From NCBI GenBank assembly GCA_910585435.1, contig CAJUEJ010000002.1, positions 1 through 64,000 on the forward strand: a stretch of DNA of 64,000 nt. The letters run 5' to 3'. Positions 8,415 to 16,283 of this stretch are shown here, one piece after another. Source of the stretch: an uncultured Hungatella sp. (GTDB lineage Bacteria > Bacillota > Clostridia > Lachnospirales > Lachnospiraceae). A program made the translations under genes and the position numbers. A model generated the notes under the pieces. The model saw only the letters and a list, made by a program, of their open reading frames with translations, was not told the DNA's origin and made no database searches. Position 1 is the stretch's first letter. Each line of letters starts with the position of its first letter.

Positions 8415-8783
8415 CTACAGTACTTCCGGAGCCAGGGAAACAATCTTCATAAACTGTCTCTCTCTTAACTCTCTTGCTACCGGCCCAAAGATACGAGTTC
8501 CTCTTGGAGTCTTGTCATCTTTGATAATTACTGCTGCATTCTCGTCAAACTTGATATAGGAACCATCTTTTCTGCGGGCGCCTTTCACAGTACGAACCAC
8601 TACAGCTTTCACTACGTCGCCTTTTTTTACAACGCCGCCTGGTGTTGCATCTTTAACAGTGGCAACGATAATATCGCCTATATTCGCATATCTTCTTGTT
8701 GATCCACCCATAACACGGATACAAAGTAATTCTTTCGCTCCGGTATTATCGGCAACCTTCAGTCTCGTCTCCTGCTGAATCAT
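8415..8783 (-). CDS. rplN: 50S ribosomal protein uL14 (L14)
   Basis: The 122-residue protein is a full-length L14 with the signature start MIQQETRLKVADNTGAKEL and the segment GTRIFGPVARELRE. L14 bridges the 50S to 16S helix 44. It precedes rplX in the normal S10-spc order and follows rpsQ after a 70-base spacer. Confidence 0.97.
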   Translation of the reverse strand: MIQQETRLKVADNTGAKELLCIRVMGGSTRRYANIGDIIVATVKDATPGGVVKKGDVVKAVVVRTVKGARRKDGSYIKFDENAAVIIKDDKTPRGTRIFGPVARELRERQFMKIVSLAPEVL

Positions 8784-8853
8784 GCCTGATACTCCTTCCT
8801 GTTTTCACTATCTTATATTCCCGTCTGGATTTACGGGAAACACGAACTTTGCT

Positions 8854-9108
8854 TTATCTCGCTTTCTCAACAATCTCTACAAGTCTCCATCTCTTATCCT
8901 TGGACAGAGGCCTTGTTTCCATAACCTTTACGGTATCGCCGATGACACACTCATTCTTCTCATCGTGTGCTTTTAATTTATAGGTCTTCTTTACAATCTT
9001 GCCGTATAAAGGATGTTTTACGTGGTCTTCGATTGCCACAACGATGGTCTTATCCATCTTGTCGCTTACGACTTTGCCCTGACGTGTTTTTCTTAAATTT
9101 CTTTCCAC
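8854..9108 (-). CDS. rpsQ: 30S ribosomal protein uS17 (S17)
   Basis: The 84-residue OB-fold protein has the S17 core GKVVSDKMDKTIVVAIE and the conserved GDTVKVMETRPLSKDKRW. It is one of the early 16S rRNA binders. Its position between rpmC and rplN is canonical. Confidence 0.97.
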   Translation of the reverse strand: MERNLRKTRQGKVVSDKMDKTIVVAIEDHVKHPLYGKIVKKTYKLKAHDEKNECVIGDTVKVMETRPLSKDKRWRLVEIVEKAR

Positions 9109-9157
9109 GACTCTATATCTCCTCTCTCTATTCGCAGTGCCTTAACCTGCCGTTCAA

Positions 9158-9364
9158 TCAAGCCATTTTAGATTTCTGTGTAATAACAGTCTGAATCCGC
9201 GCAATGTTCCTGCGAACTTCTTTGATTCTGCTGGTGTTATCCAGCTGATTCGTTGCATTCTGGAATCTCAAGTTAAACAGTTCCTTCTTTGCTGCCACCA
9301 ACTCTTCGTTTAACTCTGCAGCTGTCTTTGCATTCAATCCTTCTACGTACTTATTAGTTTTCAC
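9158..9364 (-). CDS. rpmC: 50S ribosomal protein uL29 (L29)
   Basis: L29 sits at the exit of the peptide tunnel. I chose the second of two in-frame GTG codons, giving MKTNKYVEGLNAK and 68 residues, because AAGGCGG lies upstream at a usable distance and the product then has a typical N-terminus. The gene overlaps the end of rplP by 11 bases. The core ELFNLRFQNATNQLDNTSRI matches the family. Confidence 0.92.
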   Translation of the reverse strand: MKTNKYVEGLNAKTAAELNEELVAAKKELFNLRFQNATNQLDNTSRIKEVRRNIARIQTVITQKSKMA

Positions 9365-9791
9365 TGTTATCACCGCCTTCTAAATCTGCCTTAGCAGCAA
9401 TCTTACATTTACATGGTAACTTGTGCATAGCAAGACGTAACGCTTCACGGGCTGTTTCTTCCGGCACTCCGGCAATCTCAAACAGGACACGGCCTGGTTT
9501 TACAACCGCTACCCAGTACTCTAACGCACCTTTACCGGAACCCATACGGGTTTCTGCCGGTTTTGCAGTAACCGGTTTGTCCGGGAAGATTTTAATCCAG
9601 ACTTTACCACCACGCTTGATATAACGAGTCATAGCAACACGGGCTGCCTCAATCTGATTGGACTTGATCCAGCATGGCTCTGTAGCTACCAGACCATACT
9701 CACCGTTGGAAATTGTATTACCTCTCAAGGCTTTTCCTGCCATAGAACCACGGAACTGTTTACGGCGTTTCACTCTTTTAGGCATTAACAT
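9354..9791 (-). CDS. rplP: 50S ribosomal protein uL16 (L16)
   Basis: L16 organises the A-site region of the 50S. The 145-residue protein starts MLMPKRVKRRKQFRG and contains the signatures KRGGKVWIKIFPDKPVT and RMGSGKGALEYWVAVVKPG. Its ATG overlaps the rpsC stop codon (TAATG). An overlap also joins it to rpmC, so rpsC-rplP-rpmC looks tightly coupled. Confidence 0.97.
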   Translation of the reverse strand: MLMPKRVKRRKQFRGSMAGKALRGNTISNGEYGLVATEPCWIKSNQIEAARVAMTRYIKRGGKVWIKIFPDKPVTAKPAETRMGSGKGALEYWVAVVKPGRVLFEIAGVPEETAREALRLAMHKLPCKCKIAAKADLEGGDNSEN

Positions 9792-10447
9792 TATTTATCG
9801 CTCCCTTCCTTGTTTCCCTTAGCAGGAAGTACCTCGCCTTTGTAGATCCACACCTTAACGCCAACCTTGCCGTAGGTGGTATCTGCTTCAGCGAAACCAT
9901 AATCAATATCTGCTCTTAATGTCTGTAACGGAATTGTGCCTTCACTGTAGAACTCGGTACGAGCCATGTCTGCACCGCCAAGGCGTCCTGCACAGGCGGT
10001 CTTGATGCCCTTTACGCCGGCCTTCATGGAACGACCCATGGTAGACTTCATGGCGCGGCGGAAAGAAACACGGTTCTCCAGCTGCTGAGCAATGCTCTCT
10101 GCCACCAGCTGAGCGTCACGCTCTGGTCTCTTGATCTCTTTAATATCTACAAAAAGCTTCTTGTCAGTCAGTTTCTGAACTTCTGCTTTTAATTTTTCAA
10201 TCTCTGCGCCGCCTTTTCCGATAACAACGCCTGGCTTTGCAGTATAAACGATTACCTTAACTCTGTCAGATGCTCTCTCAATCTCAATCTTGGAGATGCC
10301 TGAACTGAACAGTCTCTTCTTCAGGAATTTACGGATTTTATAGTCTTCAACCAGATTGTCTGCAAAATCCGCATCTGCATACCATTTGGAATCCCAGTCT
10401 TTAATAACACCGACTCTTAAGCCATGTGGATTAACTTTCTGTCCCAT
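9791..10447 (-). CDS. rpsC: 30S ribosomal protein uS3 (S3)
   Basis: S3 lines the mRNA entry channel. The 218-residue protein begins MGQKVNPHGLRVG, has the KH domain with the GKGG-type loop (PGVVIGKGGAEIEKL, residues about 80-95), and the C-terminal domain signature GSMKAGVKGIKTACAGRLGG-like segment. It is 9 bases from the rplV stop codon. Confidence 0.97.
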   Translation of the reverse strand: MGQKVNPHGLRVGVIKDWDSKWYADADFADNLVEDYKIRKFLKKRLFSSGISKIEIERASDRVKVIVYTAKPGVVIGKGGAEIEKLKAEVQKLTDKKLFVDIKEIKRPERDAQLVAESIAQQLENRVSFRRAMKSTMGRSMKAGVKGIKTACAGRLGGADMARTEFYSEGTIPLQTLRADIDYGFAEADTTYGKVGVKVWIYKGEVLPAKGNKEGSDK

Positions 10448-10456
10448 ATTTGCCTC

Positions 10457-10843
10457 CTATCTCTCATTCAGCACGATTGTAATGTGGCTCATTCTCTTCT
10501 CGATTCTGTAAGCTCTGCCCTGTGCTCTCGGTTTAACTCTCTTCATGGTTGGTCCCTTGTTTGCAAAACACTCTTCAATATACAGATTTTCTCTGCTCAT
10601 ATTGTTGTTGTTTTCTGCGTTTGCAACTGCGGACTCCAATAATTTCTTAATCAAAGTAGAAGCATATCTAGGACTGTAAGTTAAAATACCAAGTGCTGTC
10701 TGCACATCCTTGCCTCTGATGGCATCTAATACGAAGCATGCTTTCTGAACAGATACTCTTGCGTAGGACAGCTTTGCGGATGGCCTGGTATCTTTTTTAG
10801 CATTTCTCTCTCTCTTTATCTGACTTCTATGTCCCTTAGCCAT
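10457..10843 (-). CDS. rplV: 50S ribosomal protein uL22 (L22)
   Basis: L22 has a beta-hairpin that lines the peptide exit tunnel. That hairpin corresponds here to GPTMKRVKPRAQGRAYRIEK, the macrolide-resistance region. The 128-residue protein is complete, with the usual start MAKGHRSQIKRERNA. A good GGAGG site precedes it. Confidence 0.96.
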   Translation of the reverse strand: MAKGHRSQIKRERNAKKDTRPSAKLSYARVSVQKACFVLDAIRGKDVQTALGILTYSPRYASTLIKKLLESAVANAENNNNMSRENLYIEECFANKGPTMKRVKPRAQGRAYRIEKRMSHITIVLNER

Positions 10844-10872
10844 TAGAATAACCTCCTTTCAAATTCTGACGA

Positions 10873-11151
10873 TTAACGTTTGGTCTTCTTCTCGTCTTTG
10901 CCATGGCCTCTGTAGGTTCTGGTTGCAACGAACTCGCCCAGCTTGTGTCCAACCATGTCCTCTGTAATATATACCGGAACATGCTTTCTGCCGTCATGAA
11001 CTGCTATTGTATGTCCAACCATCTGCGGGAAAATGGTGGAACGGCGGGACCAGGTCTTAATCACCTGTTTCTGTCCGGCTGCGTTCATAGCATCTACTTT
11101 TTTCAGTAAATGTGCATCTGCAAATGGTCCTTTTTTAAGTGAACGTGCCAT
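10873..11151 (-). CDS. rpsS: 30S ribosomal protein uS19 (S19)
   Basis: The 92-residue protein is a complete S19. It starts MARSLKKGPFADAHLLKK and carries the family motif FPQMVGHTIAVHDGRKHVPV and the end GEFVATRTYRGHGKDEKK. It is part of the 30S head with S13. It lies between rplB and rplV as usual. Confidence 0.97.
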   Translation of the reverse strand: MARSLKKGPFADAHLLKKVDAMNAAGQKQVIKTWSRRSTIFPQMVGHTIAVHDGRKHVPVYITEDMVGHKLGEFVATRTYRGHGKDEKKTKR

Positions 11152-11170
11152 ATGGTTTTTCCTCCTTCAA

Positions 11171-12016
11171 CTATTTAATGGTCTTACCATCGCGTCTTCT
11201 TACGATCAACTTGTTAGACTGTTTGTTCTTCTTCCTGGTCTTCAGACCCAGAGCAGGCTTGCCCCAAGGAGTGCTTGGACCCGGACGTCCGATACCAGTC
11301 TTGCCTTCGCCACCGCCGTGTGGATGGTCGTTGGGGTTCATAACAGAACCACGAACCGTAGGACGGATGCCCATATGACGTTTTCTACCAGCTTTACCAA
11401 TGTTAATCAGGTTGTGATCTGCGTTTCCGACTACACCGATGGTTGCGCGGCATACAATCGGAACCATTCTCATCTCACCTGAAGGAAGTCTCAGGGTAGC
11501 ATATTTGCCTTCTTTTGCCATCAACTGAGCTGCATTTCCAGCGGAACGCACCAGCTGGCCGCCCTTGCCAGGATACAGTTCAATGTTGTGGATCTGCGCA
11601 CCAACCGGAATATTGCTTAAAGGAAGGCAGTTGCCTACTTTCGCCTCTGCGTGAGGGCCGCTCATGACTTTCATGCCGTCTGTCAGGCCCGCCGGTGCCA
11701 GGATATAGGATTTCTCGCCGTCTGCATAGCAGATCAAAGCGATGTTAGCTGTTCTGTTGGGATCATACTCGATTCCGATTACTGTTGCCGGAATTCCGTC
11801 TTTTTTATTTCTCTTAAAATCGATAAGTCTGTATTTTCTTCTGTTGCCGCCGCCGCGGTGTCTTACTGTGATTTTTCCCTGATTGTTGCGGCCGGCATTC
11901 TTTCTCAAAGATACTACCAAAGATTTCTCCGGAGCAGACTTTGTGATCTCGCTGAAGTCAGAGCCAGTCATCTGTCTTCTGGAAGGTGTATATGGGTTAT
12001 AAGTTTTAATTCCCAT
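11171..12016 (-). CDS. rplB: 50S ribosomal protein uL2 (L2)
   Basis: L2 supports peptidyl transfer and subunit association. The 281-residue protein is slightly longer than the usual 273-277. It has MGIKTYNPYTPSRR at the start, the central GDRGGGN-type motif (VRHRGGGNRRKYR) and the C-terminal loop around HPHGGGEGKTGIG, which includes the conserved histidine near the peptidyl transferase centre. A 241-base spacer carrying two repeat units lies ahead of it. Confidence 0.97.
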   Translation of the reverse strand: MGIKTYNPYTPSRRQMTGSDFSEITKSAPEKSLVVSLRKNAGRNNQGKITVRHRGGGNRRKYRLIDFKRNKKDGIPATVIGIEYDPNRTANIALICYADGEKSYILAPAGLTDGMKVMSGPHAEAKVGNCLPLSNIPVGAQIHNIELYPGKGGQLVRSAGNAAQLMAKEGKYATLRLPSGEMRMVPIVCRATIGVVGNADHNLINIGKAGRKRHMGIRPTVRGSVMNPNDHPHGGGEGKTGIGRPGPSTPWGKPALGLKTRKKNKQSNKLIVRRRDGKTIK

Positions 12017-12130
12017 GTTAAATAACTCCTTTCATCGTGGCTGCCGCGTCATGCAACGCGCCCACGCGTTTCTTTTTATCACGGCACAGTATAGGGGTTT
12101 ATTTATCACTGGAGCCGTATATTTATTAAG

Positions 12131-12256
12131 GAAGTTCTTCTCCCTTTGGTCGAAGAACGACTTTCGCACTAAGCTCGAAAAAACCTCACTAAGTGCTCAA
12201 TGTCGAAGAACGGCTTTCGCACTAAGCTCGTGAAAGACCTTGCTAAGTGCTCAATG
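12131..12256. repeat. 54-bp repeat family, two tandem copies before rplB
   Basis: Two head-to-tail units (12149-12202 and 12202-12256) of the same repeat fill the rplW-rplB spacer. Each contains GCACTAAGC and a distant AAGTGC that pair with one mismatch. A GTTCTTC/GAAGAAC hairpin (12134-12140 with 12151-12157) precedes the first. The spacer is otherwise without recognisable genes or promoters. Confidence 0.8.
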
Positions 12257-12257
12257 C

Positions 12258-12557
12258 CTATAGACCAGAGAATACCTCGATCTCTTTGCTGTCCTCGGTC
12301 AGTTTGACGATTGCCTTTTTGGTCTTTGCCGTCTTGCCTACAACCATGCCTCTTCTTTTCTTCTTGCCGTCGATATTCATGGTGTTGACTTTCTCTACCT
12401 TTGTCCCCGGGAACATTTTTTCCACAGCCTCTTTTACCTGGCTTTTGTTTGCCTCAGGGTGTACCAGAAACGTATATTTCTTCTCGCCCATGGCGTTCAT
12501 GCTCTTCTCGCTGACCACCGGTTTCAAGATAACGTCGTAATATTGAATGTTAGCCAT
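12258..12557 (-). CDS. rplW: 50S ribosomal protein uL23 (L23)
   Basis: L23 is the docking site for trigger factor and SRP at the tunnel exit. The 99-residue protein begins MANIQYYDVILKPVVSEKS and contains the extended loop GTKVEKVNTMNIDGKKKRRG. Its ATG overlaps the last base of rplD. Confidence 0.96.
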   Translation of the reverse strand: MANIQYYDVILKPVVSEKSMNAMGEKKYTFLVHPEANKSQVKEAVEKMFPGTKVEKVNTMNIDGKKKRRGMVVGKTAKTKKAIVKLTEDSKEIEVFSGL

Positions 12558-13177
12558 TATGCGTACACCTCCTCGATACTTGCAACAGCTGCCTTGGTAG
12601 CTACTACCGTATTGTATTTTAAGATGTCATATACATTGATGGTGTTAACCTGTGCCGTCTTCACAGTAGGAATGTTCCTTGCGGAGATTGCCGCATTGTC
12701 GCTTCCCTCATCCAGCACAACCAGGGCCTTGGATACTTTCAAGTTGTCCATCACTGCCTGGAACTTTTTGGTCTTAATCTCATCAAATTTCAGTTCATCA
12801 ACCACGATAAATTTGTTCTCATTCACTCTGCTGGTCAATGCTGCCTTTAATGCTGCTCTCTTCTCTTTCTTGTTCAGCTTGATTGAATAATCTCTTGGAA
12901 CGGGAGCAAATACAACGCCGCCGCCAGTCCACTGAGGAGCTCTGGTTGAACCCTGTCTTGCATGACCGGTTCCTTTCTGTCTCCATGGCTTTTTGCCACC
13001 GCCGGACACTTCTGCGCGGGTTTTTGCTTTCTGTGTTCCCTGACGCTTGTTGGCCAGATGAGCAACTACTGCCATGTGTACCAGATGTTCATTAATCTTG
13101 GCGCCAAACACTGCATCGCTCAGCTCTAAAGTGCCAACTTCATTACCTTCCATATTATAAACAGATACGTTTGCCAT
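12557..13177 (-). CDS. rplD: 50S ribosomal protein uL4 (L4)
   Basis: The 206-residue protein has the tunnel-lining loop (GGGKKPWRQKGTGHARQGS, residues about 60-80) and the C-terminal globular domain. In E. coli L4 binds the S10 leader and shuts off its own operon. The structured leader ahead of rpsJ here makes a similar loop possible, but that is inference. The gene lies between rplC and rplW. Confidence 0.97.
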   Translation of the reverse strand: MANVSVYNMEGNEVGTLELSDAVFGAKINEHLVHMAVVAHLANKRQGTQKAKTRAEVSGGGKKPWRQKGTGHARQGSTRAPQWTGGGVVFAPVPRDYSIKLNKKEKRAALKAALTSRVNENKFIVVDELKFDEIKTKKFQAVMDNLKVSKALVVLDEGSDNAAISARNIPTVKTAQVNTINVYDILKYNTVVATKAAVASIEEVYA

Positions 13178-13206
13178 TTGTGTTGTCCTCCTTTCCTATA
13201 AAAGCA

Positions 13207-13839
13207 TTAAACTGCTTTTACTGTTTCTTTCAGTGTTACTAAGGCTTTCTTCGGCCCTGGCACAGCACCCTTTACCAAAATCAGATTATTTTCAGCGTCA
13301 ATCTGAACGATCTCAAGATTCTGGATGGTTACCTGCTTGCTGCCCATGTGGCCAGGCATGCCTTTTCCCTTGAATACACGGCTGGGGTCGGAGCATGCAC
13401 CGTTGGAACCCTGATGACGATGGAACTTAGAACCATGAGCCATAGGTCCTCTGGACTGTCCAAGTCTCTTAATAGCACCCTGGAAACCTTTACCTTTGGA
13501 GATTGCTGTCGCGTCAATCTTGTCGCCTGCGGCGAAGATGTCTGCTTTAATTTCATCCTTTACAGAATACTCTTCTGCATTATCAAACCGGAACTCGCGG
13601 ATGAATCTCTTATAAGAAACACCTGCCTTGTCAAAATGGCCTTTCAATGGCTTGTTGACTAATTTTTCTCTCTTGTCCACAAAGCCAACCTGAACTGCCT
13701 TGTAGCCGTCATTCTCCACAGTCTTAACCTGCGTCACAACACAGGGACCTGCCTGAAGAACTGTTACGGGAGTTAATACTCCTTCGTCGTTGAAAATCTG
13801 TGTCATTCCAACTTTCGTAGCTAAAATCGCTTTCTTCAT
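13207..13839 (-). CDS. rplC: 50S ribosomal protein uL3 (L3)
   Basis: L3 is an early assembly protein whose loop reaches the peptidyl transferase centre. The 210 residues include MKKAILATKVGMTQIFND at the start, the central tip segment SKFHRHQGSNGACSDPSRVF, and GKGMPGHMGSKQVT, the family signature. It follows rpsJ after 164 bases. That spacer contains short inverted repeats (GAACGC/GCGTTC at 13871-13887 and CAGGC/GCCTG near 13950). Confidence 0.97.
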   Translation of the reverse strand: MKKAILATKVGMTQIFNDEGVLTPVTVLQAGPCVVTQVKTVENDGYKAVQVGFVDKREKLVNKPLKGHFDKAGVSYKRFIREFRFDNAEEYSVKDEIKADIFAAGDKIDATAISKGKGFQGAIKRLGQSRGPMAHGSKFHRHQGSNGACSDPSRVFKGKGMPGHMGSKQVTIQNLEIVQIDAENNLILVKGAVPGPKKALVTLKETVKAV

Positions 13840-14003
13840 TACTTTTACCTCCTGTTATTAATCTACAGCGGAACGCATATCGCGTTCATCCTAGAACAGG
13901 CATATACAAAGTATTACTTCTATATTAACCCTTCTGGATTTCGAAACCTGCAGGCTTTCGCCTGTTGCCGCATGGCCGCGGCCTTGCATACATATGGACT
14001 GTC

Positions 14004-14321
14004 TTATTTGGTCTTCATCTTGATGTCGATAAACACACCTGCCGGCATCTCCAGCCTGGACAGTGCCTCTACTGTCTTCTGGTTGGGAGTTGTGATATCA
14101 ATCAGTCTCTTGTGTGTTCTCTGCTCAAACTGCTCTCTGGAATCTTTGTACTTGTGAACAGCTCTTAAGATAGTCACTACCTCTTTCTTTGTAGGCAGCG
14201 GCACCGGCCCGCTCACCTGTGATCCTGTCTTTTTTACAGTCTCGATGATTTTTGCGGCAGACTGGTCGATTAACTGATGATCGTATGCCTTCAATGTGAT
14301 TCTCATTACTTGACTTGCCAT
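14004..14321 (-). CDS. rpsJ: 30S ribosomal protein uS10 (S10)
   Basis: S10 is both a 30S head protein and the NusE antitermination factor. The start at MASQVMRITLKAYDHQLID gives 105 residues and has AAGGAGG upstream. The long in-frame extension before it lies in the leader and is not protein-like. The core PTKKEVVTILRAVHKYKDSR is diagnostic. It is the first gene of the S10 operon and has its own promoter and leader. Confidence 0.97.
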   Translation of the reverse strand: MASQVMRITLKAYDHQLIDQSAAKIIETVKKTGSQVSGPVPLPTKKEVVTILRAVHKYKDSREQFEQRTHKRLIDITTPNQKTVEALSRLEMPAGVFIDIKMKTK

Positions 14322-14361
14322 AAAAAAAGTCGCCTCCTTTTCGCACTTTTTAATGAAGTAC

Positions 14362-14460
14362 GACAAGCGGTGACTGTACACGTTTCCGGGTGTGTCATTC
14401 TTTCTCATCACACCTTTCTGCATAAACCTTGCAGAATATCTGTTTGTACAGTGACTTGTC
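14362..14460 (-). promoter_or_regulatory. Structured rpsJ leader, candidate r-protein autoregulatory RNA
   Basis: The leader RNA between the promoter and rpsJ can fold into a closed multibranch structure. An outer long-range helix pairs 14362-14380 with 14445-14460 (GACAAG and ACTGTACA arms with TGTACAGT and CTTGTC, one side bulged). Inside it are two hairpins: GGTGTG/CACACC (14389-14394 with 14409-14414) and TCTGCA/TGCAGA (14417-14422 with 14430-14435). Long structured leaders ahead of r-protein operons are commonly binding sites for a product of the operon. The ligand here is unknown. L4 is a candidate by analogy with E. coli. Confidence 0.65.
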
Positions 14461-14553
14461 GCCAGTTTCCTAACTTGACATTCGCTCCACGGAAAACCTG
14501 CCACAGACGGGCAGCAACCTCACGTTTCACAGCTATCATGTCACAGCCTTGTT

Positions 14554-14582
14554 AGTGTAGCATGATTTTTAAGGAATTGCAA
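14554..14582 (-). promoter_or_regulatory. Promoter of the S10 operon
   Basis: TTGCAA and TACACT are separated by exactly 17 bases on the minus strand. Transcription would start near 14547, giving a leader of about 225 bases before rpsJ. Confidence 0.8.
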
Positions 14583-14620
14583 GTGTTTTTTTCTTTTTAT
14601 GGGAATTTTTTATGGGAAAT

Positions 14621-14674
14621 TATATAAAAACAGGCCACAGGAATATGGAAAAATTCCTCATTCCTGCTGCCTGT
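14621..14674 (-). terminator. Terminator of the cell-wall-repeat gene
   Basis: The minus-strand RNA forms ACAGGC/GCCTGT and AGGAAT/ATTCCT stacked stems with a small internal loop, followed by TTTTATATAA. It lies 19 bases after the stop codon of the upstream gene and insulates the rpsJ promoter. Confidence 0.75.
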
Positions 14675-14692
14675 CCTTTCATCACTGTATTA

Positions 14693-16036
14693 TCAGTTCC
14701 ATACCGGTTCTTCTGCAGGTCTTCCGTAGCTGCCTCCGGAGACGCTGTCCTCATTTACCTTCGTCAGGATGCCCTGGCTGTTGGTGGTATATTTGACTCC
14801 GTCAGCATCCTTTACACCGGAAGTGCTCTTGGTGATCTTTCCGGAGGTATTTACCAGATAGGTCTGTCCGCCGGGAATGCTGATAGGCTGATACCGTGAG
14901 CCTGCGTCTGCTTTCTGCTGTTTCCCCATGTAATAGAGGGAACCGTCCTTTACCCCTGTAAACCCTCTGCCGTTGGTCTGGAAGTAGTAGTTTGCCGTGG
15001 TGCCGTCCTCCTCCTTGATGGTGGTCTTGCCGGTTCTGGCTGTGCGGGTATTCTCCTCAAAGTAATAGGCTGTGGCTTCCGTCTTGTTGTTGTTGATGTA
15101 CACCTTCTGAAGGCCGTATACCGGATTGCCGGCGGAGTTAAACAGGTATGTCTTATTGTTTATTCTGGTTAAGTCTGAGGTGGTGAATTCGCCATCGTCA
15201 GAACCACACTTGGGCACACCCTTGCTGGAGAAATAATACCAGTCTACATCATCGTGGCTTCCCCTGACTCCCTTGGGAGCTTCCTCCGAATACCATCCGG
15301 TTATGGCCTTTCCGTCTTTTCCGTAATAGCGGTAGCTGGCAATGGTGTCGCCGCCGTCTATATTCACCCAGCCGGTCTGCATGGCCCCGTTCATATTAAA
15401 GCAGTAGTAGGTTCCGTCTATCCGCTTCTCCCCGTATCCGTTGTTGGCTTCTGTGGGGACGAACTTCTGGCCGCTGGAATTAAAGTAGTACCATTTCCTT
15501 CCCTCATCATCGTCAAAGGGATCGCTGTCTTCATCATCCCCTTCCGGAGGATAAAGCTTGTTCCAGCCGGTGGCCGCCGCGCCGCTGCTGGTGAGATAAT
15601 ACATATTGTTCTCGATCCAGCCGGTCTCCATGGCTCCGTCGCCGTCAAAATGATACCAGCGGTTATCAATCTTCTTCCAGGCATCAATCACCGCCCTGCC
15701 GTTGTCATTGAAATAATACCAGTTGGTTCCCTCGGCTCTTCCGCCGCTTCCGAAGGTAAGCTGCAGCCATCTCCCTGATACCATAATACCGTTGGCATCT
15801 ACATAATACATGTCATCTATCCAACAGCTGACTGCCATCTGGCCATATTCATTCAGATAACGCCACTGATCGTCAGCCCCTTTTTTCCACTCATTCGTAA
15901 CAAACGATCCGTTGGAATCGTAATACACCCACTTTCCATTCTCAGTTGCCCATCCGGCCGCAGCCAGGGATACGATTCCGTTTCCTACTGTCAGGGCAGC
16001 CGACAATGTCAGGATTATCAGACCCCTTTTTCTCAT
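14693..16036 (-). CDS. Secreted cell-wall-binding repeat protein
   Basis: From the chosen ATG (AAGGAG at 8 bases) the product has 447 residues. It begins MRKRGLIILTLSAALTVGNG, a Sec signal peptide ending near AAAGWA. Almost all of the remainder is a series of about 20-residue aromatic/glycine repeats of the choline-binding type (W..NG.WYYFD..G.M.TGW), roughly a dozen copies. An acidic insertion (DDEDSDPFDDDEG) interrupts them around residue 185. No catalytic domain is visible, so this looks like a pure surface adhesin or scaffold. The gene has its own promoter and terminator. Confidence 0.85.
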   Translation of the reverse strand: MRKRGLIILTLSAALTVGNGIVSLAAAGWATENGKWVYYDSNGSFVTNEWKKGADDQWRYLNEYGQMAVSCWIDDMYYVDANGIMVSGRWLQLTFGSGGRAEGTNWYYFNDNGRAVIDAWKKIDNRWYHFDGDGAMETGWIENNMYYLTSSGAAATGWNKLYPPEGDDEDSDPFDDDEGRKWYYFNSSGQKFVPTEANNGYGEKRIDGTYYCFNMNGAMQTGWVNIDGGDTIASYRYYGKDGKAITGWYSEEAPKGVRGSHDDVDWYYFSSKGVPKCGSDDGEFTTSDLTRINNKTYLFNSAGNPVYGLQKVYINNNKTEATAYYFEENTRTARTGKTTIKEEDGTTANYYFQTNGRGFTGVKDGSLYYMGKQQKADAGSRYQPISIPGGQTYLVNTSGKITKSTSGVKDADGVKYTTNSQGILTKVNEDSVSGGSYGRPAEEPVWN

Positions 16037-16102
16037 ATCACTCTCTCCTTCCCCGTTGTTCCTCTCTATCTGTTCATCCAATTTTTAGAAGTTCTGGTTC
16101 CT

Positions 16103-16131
16103 ATTGTATCAAGGTATCTCTTTTTATTCAA
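16103..16131 (-). promoter_or_regulatory. Promoter of the cell-wall-repeat gene
   Basis: TTGAAT and TACAAT are separated by 17 bases on the minus strand, giving a 5' leader of about 60 bases. Confidence 0.7.
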
Positions 16132-16210
16132 TCAAAAATATCTTTCAATTCTATTACGATTCCTGTCGATTCTCAAACGAAGCCGTAAAAAGAATTCCTT
16201 CTCATCCTTC

Positions 16211-16239
16211 TTGACGCCCCTTTTCTTCTTAAGTATAAT
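16211..16239 (+). promoter_or_regulatory. Promoter of the methyltransferase gene
   Basis: TTGACG and TATAAT are separated by 17 bases on the plus strand, 45 bases before the methyltransferase ATG. It diverges from the promoter at 16103-16131. Confidence 0.75.
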
Positions 16240-16283
16240 CGGTACATAGACAAAGGAAGGTTTATGGAAAGGCTGGTATTCAT

